From Planctomycetota bacterium (lineage in GTDB: Bacteria > Planctomycetota > Planctomycetia > Isosphaerales > Isosphaeraceae), in contig JAJYCH010000343.1 in NCBI GenBank assembly GCA_021778575.1, positions 1 through 5,798 of the forward strand: a DNA stretch of 5,798 bases, written 5' to 3'. A program made the position numbers and the translations under genes. A model generated the notes under the pieces. The model was not told where the DNA came from and did not search any database. It saw only the letters and a list, made by a program, of their open reading frames with translations. Shown here piece by piece: positions 1 through 5,713 of this stretch (within the stretch, counting starts at the first letter, position 1; each line of letters begins with the position of its first letter).

Positions 1-97
1 GCTTGCTCCGAGCTCGAGTGACTCGGCCAACTTTTTCGGAGGAGGACCGTGGAGCAAGCTCCACGAAGCAAAGCGAGAGCAAGCTCTCGCACTCCAG
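1..97. repeat. Hairpin-rich interspersed repeat, copy 1 (left end outside window)
   Basis: This is the right-hand part of the element that is complete at 2461-2596, in the same orientation. Position 1 corresponds to about 2499 of the complete copy. It contains the hairpins TGGAGCAAGCTCCA (50-63) and GAGAGCAAGCTCTC (75-88) and ends in the same CTCGCACTCCAG terminus. The stretch 45-97 is nearly identical to the second copy, while the middle (about 11-44) has diverged by scattered substitutions. A related tail motif, AGAAAATCTGGGTACACC, follows at 131-148. The family is not assigned; it resembles REP/BIME or MITE-type palindromic repeats. Confidence 0.85.
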
Positions 98-227
98 AGC
101 ATAGAGGACGAACCGAGCCGAGCCCCCACCAGAAAATCTGGGTACACCCGTTGCGATTGTGGAGTCGCCAGATTCTGATCGGAGAACGAAACAGGTTCCG
201 CCCCGCTCCTTGATTCCGCGACCGATC
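98..227. other. Intergenic region downstream of the pseudo-subtilase gene
   Basis: No gene is supported here. The region lies 3' of the minus-strand gene ending at 228. It contains the conserved tail motif of the repeat (131-148), part of which can form a small hairpin, CCAGA-AAA-TCTGG (129-141). That hairpin is too short, and lacks a convincing T-tract, to be called a terminator. Confidence 0.5.
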
Positions 228-2267
228 TCAGCCGCCGGCCTGGGCTTCGTACCATTTTACGACGGGCGGGGCCGAGGCGGGGATGGTGGTCGGCCCGCCG
301 AATCCCTGAATCACCAGGCTCTTGGTGGGCACGCCCTGGGCGTTCTTGGATTTCAGGTCGATCGAGGCGAAGTCGTACAAGCCGTTGGGCTGACCGTTCG
401 CGGCGTATTCCGGGCCATAGACGGAGATATCCGCTCCACCGTCGCCGAAGAAGTCGCCCGAGATCGGGACCGAGCCGGGTCCGCCGAAGCCGTAGCCGTT
501 GTTGTTCAAGGTGATCATCGCGTTCGGGTTGAACCCGGTGGACGAGGCGAGGACCTGGAAGTTGTACTGGCCGCCGTGGTTCCCGTAGAGCGCCAGGTCG
601 GAGGTGCCGTCGCCATCGTAGTTGCCGACGATCGGGATATCGCCGACCTGTCCGATCCCCTTGACGAGCAAGCTCCGGGTGTATTGCCCGGCCGAGTTGA
701 ACGAGCCGGAGTCGAGCGCCGCGAAGTCGTATTTGCCGTCGAACTGGCCGGTGGCGTTGTATTCCGGCTCATAGATCGCGGTGTCGGCCTTGCCGTCGCC
801 AAAGAAGTCGCCGACGACCGGAACGGCCCCCGGGCCGCCGAAGCTGTAGCCGTTGTTGGTCAGGGTTTCCATCGCGGCCGGGTTGAACCCTGACGCCGCG
901 GTGAAGACCTCAAAGTCATAGATGCCGTTGTGGTCGCCGTAGAGGGCCAGGTCGGTCTTGCCATCGCCGGTGAAGTCGCCGACGACCGGGATGTCGCCCG
1001 CCTGGCCGATCCCCTGGATAAAGGTGCTGACGTAATATTGCCCGAGCGTGTTCTGGGTGAGGATGGCGAAGTCGTACTTGCCATCGAGCTGGCCGCTGGC
1101 GTTGTATTCCGGCCCGAAGACAGCCGGTTCGGTGATTCCGTTGCCCGCGAAGTTACCGGGGACCGGGATGGCTCCCGCGCCACCGAGGCCGAACCCGGCG
1201 TTGTTGATGATCGTGGGAACCGCCGTGCTATATCCCTGGGTCGAGGAGATCGCGGCGAAGCCGTAGCCGGCGGTCCCGGGGATATTACCGTAGACGGTGA
1301 ATTCAGACTTCAGGTCCCCTTCAAGGTCGCCCGGAGTCATGGGAGTGGCGGCACCGGCGATACCTGAGAGAGCCTGGGCCGGGCTGATCATTCCGCCCGA
1401 GGTGACCTTGCCGGCGAGCCCGGCGGAGGGCTGGACGGTGGTCTTGATCCGGTTGACAACCTGGCTGGCGGTCCAGTCGGTCCGGGAGGCGGCGACGACG
1501 GCGGCGACGCCCGACGCATAGCCGGCGGCGAGCCCCGTCACCCGGTTCGCCAGCGTGGTCGGTGCTCCGATATCGACATGCGTCGCGCCCCAGTTCGCCA
1601 GGCTTCCCAGGTTGCCCGTGGAGTCGGTCGCGGCGACGACCAGCATGTTCGACGTGTGGAACTCGGCCGGGTAGAGCACGCGGTTCGCCCCGTTCTGATC
1701 GAGGTTCACACCGACCGACGAGTTGAAGCCGTCGCCCGACGGAACGACGACCACCGCGCCTTGCGATTGCGCGTAGCTCAACGCCTGCTGGATTTCCTGG
1801 ATCTGCGCGGAACTCAGTCCCGACGCCGGGGCGGTGTAGGCCAGGTCGATCACCTTGGCGCCAATGTCGGCGGCGTGAGTGATGGCGCCGGCCAGCGCGA
1901 AGATCGGCACTCCCGAACTCGCCGACATCGTGTCGCGGATCGGCACGACCTCGACGTTCGAACTGCCACCGGCGGCGACCGCGTCGTTGATCCCCTGAAG
2001 GACTTGCATCAGGACGCGGGTACCTTCCTGGCTCGGACTGGCGTCGGCCAGGTTGGTGAGATTCGACGATCCATCGACCGCGCTGTAGGCGTCGGTCAGG
2101 TCGAGATACGGCGTCGTGCTGAGGACGTGAATCGGGTCGCTCGGATTGACGTCGATCCCCGACGAGATGACCGCGATCTTCACCGGCGACGTGGTGGTCA
2201 AGAGCGAGCGCCCTTCAAGCGACTCGAACCGAGGCAGGATCTTGCGGAGTTTCGACTCGCGACGCAT
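228..2267 (-). CDS. Secreted-type subtilisin-fold (S8) pseudoprotease with C-terminal FG-GAP/VCBS-like repeats
   Basis: The protein has 679 residues. The chosen ATG has GAGG eight bases upstream. The frame stays open to 2591, but that extension runs through the hairpin repeat and is unlikely to be coding. The N-terminus is basic and followed by FESLEGRSLLT (14-24), which resembles the LEPR-XLL motif of planctomycete exported proteins; no ordinary signal peptide is seen. Residues 30-300 follow the subtilase pattern: IAVISSGID (31-39), EGTRV (81-85), VVVVPSGDG (172-180), YPAEFHTSNMLVVAATD (199-215) and TGLAAGYASGVAA (244-256). In active S8 enzymes these positions hold the catalytic Asp, His and Ser and the oxyanion Asn. 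Here they appear to be Ser35, Glu81, Gly245 and Asp179, so I infer no proteolytic activity. Residues 313-640 hold six FG-GAP/VCBS-like units. A binding, adhesive or surface-display role is possible, but the target is unknown. It is transcribed divergently from the glycosyltransferase gene. Confidence 0.85.
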   Translation of the reverse strand: MRRESKLRKILPRFESLEGRSLLTTTSPVKIAVISSGIDVNPSDPIHVLSTTPYLDLTDAYSAVDGSSNLTNLADASPSQEGTRVLMQVLQGINDAVAAGGSSNVEVVPIRDTMSASSGVPIFALAGAITHAADIGAKVIDLAYTAPASGLSSAQIQEIQQALSYAQSQGAVVVVPSGDGFNSSVGVNLDQNGANRVLYPAEFHTSNMLVVAATDSTGNLGSLANWGATHVDIGAPTTLANRVTGLAAGYASGVAAVVAASRTDWTASQVVNRIKTTVQPSAGLAGKVTSGGMISPAQALSGIAGAATPMTPGDLEGDLKSEFTVYGNIPGTAGYGFAAISSTQGYSTAVPTIINNAGFGLGGAGAIPVPGNFAGNGITEPAVFGPEYNASGQLDGKYDFAILTQNTLGQYYVSTFIQGIGQAGDIPVVGDFTGDGKTDLALYGDHNGIYDFEVFTAASGFNPAAMETLTNNGYSFGGPGAVPVVGDFFGDGKADTAIYEPEYNATGQFDGKYDFAALDSGSFNSAGQYTRSLLVKGIGQVGDIPIVGNYDGDGTSDLALYGNHGGQYNFQVLASSTGFNPNAMITLNNNGYGFGGPGSVPISGDFFGDGGADISVYGPEYAANGQPNGLYDFASIDLKSKNAQGVPTKSLVIQGFGGPTTIPASAPPVVKWYEAQAGG
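357..1331 (-). repeat. Region encoding six FG-GAP/VCBS-like repeats
   Basis: Six related motifs start at residues 313, 371, 430, 486, 548 and 604 of the 679-residue protein. Examples are GDFTGDGKTDLALYG, GDFFGDGKADTAIYE and GNYDGDGTSDLALYG. The D-x-x-G-D-G-x-x-D spacing resembles the calcium-binding loops of FG-GAP/VCBS blades, but units 1 (GDLEGDLKSEFTVYG) and 2 (GNFAGNGITEPAVFG) are degenerate. Two unit types alternate: one followed by PEY...DGKYDFA and one followed by YG(D/N)H.G.Y(D/N)F. This gives a higher-order period of about 117 residues. The array is likely to fold as beta-propeller-type blades (inference). Confidence 0.8.
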
Positions 2268-2275
2268 CGTTTCTA

Positions 2276-2279
2276 CCTC
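2276..2279 (-). promoter_or_regulatory. Ribosome binding site deciding the start at 2267
   Basis: The minus strand reads GAGG, then eight bases, then ATG at 2267. This supports initiation there and not at the upstream in-frame ATG at 2591, which lies inside the repeat element. Confidence 0.6.
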
Positions 2280-2460
2280 GCGCTGGTCTGAAAGAACGGT
2301 CGCCCGAATCGGAACGCCACCGAAGTCCAGAACCCGACCGATTCCCAGCCGATGGCCGGGCATCAAGTGTTTTATCGACCCGATTTCGCGGGCGAGTTGA
2401 GCGGTTTTGCCGGGACTGCGAATTTTGCTGAGTGGGAAAGGGCTCGGTGGGAATAGATCT

Positions 2461-2596
2461 CTGGAGTGCGAGAGCTTGCTCTCGCTCTGGCGACCGGAGC
2501 TTGCTCCGAGCCTGATTGACCTGGCCAACGGTTTCCGGACGAGGACCGTGGAGCAAGCTCCACGAAGCAAAGCGAGAGCAAGCTCTCGCACTCCAG
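2461..2596. repeat. Hairpin-rich interspersed repeat, copy 2 (complete, 136 bp, 26-bp perfect terminal inverted repeats)
   Basis: The left arm 2461-2486 is the exact reverse complement of the right arm 2571-2596, and one further base pair (2460/2597) also matches. Nested inside are four smaller palindromes on one core: GAGAGCTTGCTCTC (2470-2483), GGAGCTTGCTCC (2496-2507), TGGAGCAAGCTCCA (2549-2562) and GAGAGCAAGCTCTC (2574-2587). The single-stranded element could fold either as one long hairpin or as a row of short ones. No target-site duplication was seen and it encodes no transposase. It may be a non-autonomous MITE-like element or a BIME-like repeat; the family is unassigned. Confidence 0.88.
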
Positions 2597-2738
2597 ATTA
2601 CCAATCCGTCCGCATCCCCCTAGAAAATCCGGCCACACCAACAAGCCGCGTTCGTCCCGATCCGGCTACGCGCAAATCATTCCTTGTGATAAGGTCCGGC
2701 AACGCGAGGCAAGGATGCCAGTCGCTTTGGGATCTGGG

Positions 2739-2744
2739 AAGGAG
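2739..2744 (+). promoter_or_regulatory. Ribosome binding site for the glycosyltransferase
   Basis: AAGGAG lies 11 bases upstream of the ATG at 2756. The spacing is slightly long but acceptable. The next in-frame ATG (2783) has only a weak GGGG upstream, so 2756 is preferred. Confidence 0.55.
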
Positions 2745-2755
2745 CCGGTCGTCCG

Positions 2756-4669
2756 ATGGGAACATTCTCGACGTCGGGGCCGATGGATCGTTGGGGAGGC
2801 CAGTGGGGGACCGGCGGTCCAGGTCGTCCGCTGGTCCGGCCCGCGCCTCGATCGGGTGTCTTTTTTCCGTTGGTCGTGCTCCTGGCGGTTCTGCCGGGTC
2901 TCTACGCCTTGAACTGGTGGAACCTGACGCCACCCGGTCCCTGGTGGGGTCTCCGGGGGCTGGCGGTGCTCGACGGCTGGTCGATCGACCAGTCGCCGGC
3001 GGCCGAAAACCTCAAGCCGGCGCTCGAGGCTCGGGCCTTCAAGGCCGTCGCGCTCCAGCCGCCGCTCTATGCGTGGCTCGAAGCGCTCGGCCTGGCGATC
3101 GGGTCGGATCATGCCCCGTCGGCGACAGTGGTTCCTAGCTATGTCGCCGGTGTTTTCATCGTCTTGCTGATGTACTGGCAAGGGCGGCTCTGGCGAGGGC
3201 CAGGCGTGGGCCTGGTCGCGGCGGTCCTCACCGCGTTCAATCCCCATCTCCTGATCCAGATGAAAGAGGCTTCGCCGTCCACCTTGACCCTGGCGGCCAC
3301 CCTGGCGGCGATGCACTGTTACGGCCGGCATTTCCGGATGGGAGTGGGCACGGCGCGGTTTTACCTGAAAGGCGGCGGCCTCTCGTGGGTGATTCTGGGC
3401 GGTCTGGCTCTGGGAGTGGCCTTGCTCTCGATGGGCGGAATCGGCCTGCTCTGCATCCCGGTGATCGTCCTCCACCAGGCCTATTTGCGGTCGGAGATGG
3501 CTCCGTTGGAACGTCAGGAGCGACCGTGGTACGGCTGGTGGAACAACCCGAGCCTGCTCGCCGGGTCGATCGCTCTGGCCGTCGGCCTCCTGATCGCCGC
3601 TCCCTGGTACTCGTGGATGATCGCGACCCACGGCCGCGAATTTCTCGCCGGTTTGCTCAACCCGCCCGACCCCCTGGGTTGGGAACGCCCCACCTTGTTC
3701 GCCCGCCTGAACGACCTGGCGCCGGCGACCTTGCCGCTGGCGTTGTTCGCGGTGATTCGTTCGGTCAAGGCGGCGCTGGTCTCCGAGCGTGATGACCGGG
3801 CGACGGTCGGCGGGATCTTCTGGGTCCTCTGGCTGGCCGTCGCCGCACTGGTCCCGGCGGTCTGGTCGGGAGGCCCGCAGACGACGATGAGCCTGTTCCT
3901 GCTGATCCCGCTCAACCTGCTGGCCGCGCAGGCGGTCAGCGATCTCGCGACCCGACGGGCCTCGATCCGCTGGCTGAGCTGGCTGGCGCCGGCGACCGCC
4001 GTTTCCGTCGTCTGGTGGGTCAGTGGCGATTTGCAAGGGGCCGTCATCGCCCTCAGTCACGGCCACGTCGGTCCACGCTCGGCTCTGGGTCTTCACCTGG
4101 CGCTCGACCTCTTGATCGCCGTCGTCTGGCTCTCCAGAGGGCTCGATCGCTGGGCCAGACGCCGCGATCTGCGTCAGCGGCGGGTTCTGGCCAGTTTCTT
4201 GCTCATCGTTCTGGTGACCTGTCTGGCCGACGGCCTCCGCGAGGTCACCTTCCGTCACCTCGAAACCCGTGAGCTGATGAACCTTCGGGCCGCCGTTCTG
4301 CTCCGTCACCAGGCCCGACCTTTCGAGGGGATCTCGGTGGTCGGCCCCGACCTGGACCATCCGATGATCGAAGGACCGACCCCTGGTGGCCGGCTCCGGT
4401 TCATCCTGCGCTCGACGCTACCGGGAGTTCCCGAAGTAAACTTCACCAGTACCGACCAGCTCCTCGGCCCGAACCGGCCCGAAGGCACGCAACTGGTCGT
4501 GCTGGTCGGTCCCGAGCACCGGCTCTCCTACGCGACGCAGGCCCAGCTCGGTCTCGAAGCGATCCATCCGGGGCAAACCGGTCACGCCGGCCTTCTCGAC
4601 GCCTTCGCCACCGACCTCGCCTCGACCCGCCATGCCGTGGCGCCGTCGCTCTCGCGGTCCCGTAAATAA
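2756..4669 (+). CDS. GT39/ArnT-like polytopic membrane glycosyltransferase
   Basis: The protein has 637 residues. After a Gly/Pro-rich cytoplasmic tail (1-33) there are about 11-12 hydrophobic segments: near 36-52, 127-144, 151-167, 174-189, two within 210-241, then 267-288, 323-341, 352-370, 377-394, 405-422, 444-459 and 477-491. A soluble domain of about 145 residues follows. Family-like motifs are QPPLYAWLEALGLAIGSD (101-118), FNPHLLIQMKEASPSTL (161-177, cf. the usual S.EARPY) and APWYSWMIATHGREF (282-296). GT39 enzymes transfer sugars from polyprenyl-phosphate donors at the outer face of the inner membrane, to lipids or proteins; the acceptor cannot be told here. The acidic Asp-Glu pair usually found in the first external loop is not evident: that place reads LTPPGPWWGLRG (57-68), although Asp73 and Asp79 are close by. 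The stop codon abuts the attC junction. Assignment to the superfamily is good; the substrate is unknown. Confidence 0.85.
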   Translation: MGTFSTSGPMDRWGGQWGTGGPGRPLVRPAPRSGVFFPLVVLLAVLPGLYALNWWNLTPPGPWWGLRGLAVLDGWSIDQSPAAENLKPALEARAFKAVALQPPLYAWLEALGLAIGSDHAPSATVVPSYVAGVFIVLLMYWQGRLWRGPGVGLVAAVLTAFNPHLLIQMKEASPSTLTLAATLAAMHCYGRHFRMGVGTARFYLKGGGLSWVILGGLALGVALLSMGGIGLLCIPVIVLHQAYLRSEMAPLERQERPWYGWWNNPSLLAGSIALAVGLLIAAPWYSWMIATHGREFLAGLLNPPDPLGWERPTLFARLNDLAPATLPLALFAVIRSVKAALVSERDDRATVGGIFWVLWLAVAALVPAVWSGGPQTTMSLFLLIPLNLLAAQAVSDLATRRASIRWLSWLAPATAVSVVWWVSGDLQGAVIALSHGHVGPRSALGLHLALDLLIAVVWLSRGLDRWARRRDLRQRRVLASFLLIVLVTCLADGLREVTFRHLETRELMNLRAAVLLRHQARPFEGISVVGPDLDHPMIEGPTPGGRLRFILRSTLPGVPEVNFTSTDQLLGPNRPEGTQLVVLVGPEHRLSYATQAQLGLEAIHPGQTGHAGLLDAFATDLASTRHAVAPSLSRSRK

Positions 4670-4764
4670 CGACAAAGCTCAGCAGACCCGGCCCGCCGAC
4701 CTATGACTTTGTTACTGCCAAAAACGACCGCGGCGGCCGGGTCCGCTGCAGCGCAAGGTTAGGC
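4664..4764 (-). other. Integron attC recombination site (minus-strand orientation)
   Basis: Read on the minus strand from 4764 to 4664, the parts fall in the order and size of an attC. R'' is GCCTAAC (4764-4758), a perfect RYYYAAC. A 5-nt spacer (4757-4753) follows, then L'' GCTGCAGC (4752-4745). The stem arm continues to 4731 and is followed by a 32-nt loop (4730-4699). The returning arm is 4698-4677, ending with L' GCTGAGC, then a 6-nt spacer and R' GTTATTT (4670-4664). The arms pair along about 20 bp with one mismatch and one bulge. L'' carries exactly one extra base relative to L', the extrahelical-base signature of attC sites. The 101-bp length is within the known range. R' keeps the essential GTT but departs from GTTRRRY in its last bases, as expected if those bases belong to the insertion target. 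The site starts seven bases after the TIR stop codon. Confidence 0.8.
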
Positions 4765-5713
4765 GGCTCAGTCATTTCAACGCAGCCAGTAGATGTTGAA
4801 GTCCGAGGCGATAGTCACTACGAAAGTCCGCATAACGCTTGGTAGCCAAGAGCGTCGGGATCGTGCAGTCCCGATGCAAGACCGGGAGCACCATGACCCT
4901 CTTCTCAACAATCTCACGCCAATACTTAGCTTGCCATTCTCTCTCCACCCAGAGTGAATCTAAGGCATTCTCCGACAAGACGACGGCCACCGCGTCGGCA
5001 TCCTCGATACCCGCACTGATCCGTGAAGGAATGGACTCGCCTACTCGAATCTCCCACTCGTCAAGCCAGGGACGATGGCCAGCGTTCGTCAAATCTGTCG
5101 CCAAATACCTAACAAATACCTTGTCTTTAGATGAATGAGACAAAAATACTCGCTTGCCATCGGATGCTGTATTGTATTGAGATGTCATTAGGCGGTCGTA
5201 GAGCGAAGACAGGATAAGATTCAATTCTAGAAGCACGTCAACTTGCTTTTCCATAGGACGCTTCGGTGTTTGAAGTCGGATTTGACGTTCGATCTCTGCC
5301 TTCCTCTCGAAAAGATCCGGAGTGGTCACATGAGTCAGATAGCGCGTTTGCACAAAATGAAAAGAAGGTGCGACAAGTGGATTTCCAAATATAATTGCGT
5401 AATGTTTCGGCATGGTGAGTTCTATGCAATCAGCGTACGCAATGCGACCCTTGTGGCGGCCCGCCACGATCTTGACGACGCTGTCGTCGAACTCGTCGTC
5501 AACGTCGTCTTGCATGAGGGGATTGACGCCTAACATAAATTGTACGGACGGAAAGTCGTGAGATATCACGCAAAGGTCCGTATAATCCCACAAGTGTCCA
5601 TTGTTTTGGTCTCCAACCAGCCGTGTCAAGGATAAAAATTGTGGGAATCGGGATTGACTGAACGAAAATTTGAGTCGGTTGCGATGTCGTTTGTAATTCG
5701 GGGTTGCATCCAT
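4670..5713 (-). mobile_element. Putative one-gene integron cassette (TIR gene plus attC), 5' boundary not located
   Basis: A single ORF followed within eight bases by an attC in the same orientation is the canonical cassette structure. Integrases cut between G and TT of the R' core, which puts the downstream junction between 4670 and 4669, directly next to the TAA of the glycosyltransferase gene. The TIR gene is much less GC-rich than the DNA on its left: 25 of 60 bases in 5341-5400 against 43 of 60 in 3841-3900. At the other end the cassette should begin with TTRRRY on the minus strand, but nothing in 5714-5798 matches, so the listed end is simply the start codon. No integrase gene or attI is visible; this may be a lone attC or the edge of a larger array. 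Confidence 0.55.
4772..5713 (-). CDS. TIR-domain protein with KOW/SH3-like N-terminal region, candidate defence effector
   Basis: The protein has 313 residues. The C-terminal domain (about 187-313) is a bacterial TIR domain: KRVFLSHSSKDK (187-198), the BB-loop region PWLDEWEIRVGES (215-227), VAVVLSENALDSLWVEREW (242-260) and VMVLPVLHRD (273-282). Glu259, four residues after Trp255, fits the NADase catalytic glutamate of the W-x-x-x-E pattern. TIR domains of this kind hydrolyse or cyclise NAD+, often as effectors of abortive anti-phage immunity. The N-terminal half is not recognised with confidence. Its stretch SVVKIVAGRHKGRIAYADC (78-96), followed by YAIIFGNP (105-112), looks like a small KOW/SH3-type barrel (inference). 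A charged helical linker (about 134-178) joins it to the TIR domain. The ATG at 5713 is the first start after an in-frame TAA; GAGAGG touches it directly, so no properly spaced ribosome binding site is seen. Low GC and the adjacent attC indicate horizontal transfer. No partner gene is visible. Confidence 0.88.
   Translation of the reverse strand: MDATPNYKRHRNRLKFSFSQSRFPQFLSLTRLVGDQNNGHLWDYTDLCVISHDFPSVQFMLGVNPLMQDDVDDEFDDSVVKIVAGRHKGRIAYADCIELTMPKHYAIIFGNPLVAPSFHFVQTRYLTHVTTPDLFERKAEIERQIRLQTPKRPMEKQVDVLLELNLILSSLYDRLMTSQYNTASDGKRVFLSHSSKDKVFVRYLATDLTNAGHRPWLDEWEIRVGESIPSRISAGIEDADAVAVVLSENALDSLWVEREWQAKYWREIVEKRVMVLPVLHRDCTIPTLLATKRYADFRSDYRLGLQHLLAALK

Larger units (their letters stand above)
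2268..2755. other. Divergent intergenic region between pseudo-subtilase and glycosyltransferase genes
   Basis: The region separates two divergent genes and must hold both promoters unless they are transcribed from elsewhere. Its centre is the complete hairpin repeat (2461-2596), followed by the conserved tail motif (2622-2639). Reading frames across it exist on both strands, but they arise from the repeat and from antisense frames and have no protein-like composition. No strong -35/-10 pair was found. TGTGATAAG (about 2686-2694) weakly resembles an extended -10 for the plus-strand gene. Confidence 0.6.

Noticed and set aside
159..893. Plus-strand open frame (244 residues)
   Set aside because: It is antisense to the repeat-encoding part of the pseudo-subtilase gene. 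Its apparent internal repeats mirror the FG-GAP units.
2268..2591. N-terminal extension of the pseudo-subtilase to an ATG at 2591 (787 residues)
   Set aside because: The extension translates the hairpin repeat and intergenic DNA. A good ribosome binding site and an LEPR-XLL-like N-terminus support the start at 2267.
1..2600. CRISPR array
   Set aside because: There are only two repeat copies, 2.5 kb apart with a gene between them, and no regular spacers.
2407..3138. Plus-strand open frame across the repeat into the glycosyltransferase gene
   Set aside because: It reads through the palindromic repeat and then overlaps the real gene out of frame, with no ribosome binding site or recognisable domain.
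2666..4360. Long minus-strand open frame (564 residues)
   Set aside because: It is antisense to the glycosyltransferase and rich in Arg, Gln and Asp with no domain pattern, as expected of a shadow frame in GC-rich DNA.
4664..4764. Ordinary bidirectional terminator between convergent genes
   Set aside because: The stem has a 32-nt loop and no T-tract next to it. The core sites, spacer sizes and single extra base in one arm fit attC better, though a side role in termination is possible.
4664..4764. attC in plus-strand orientation belonging to the glycosyltransferase
   Set aside because: In that orientation the first core would be AAATAAC, a poor RYYYAAC, and the arm with the extra base would be on the wrong side. 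The minus orientation fits on both counts.
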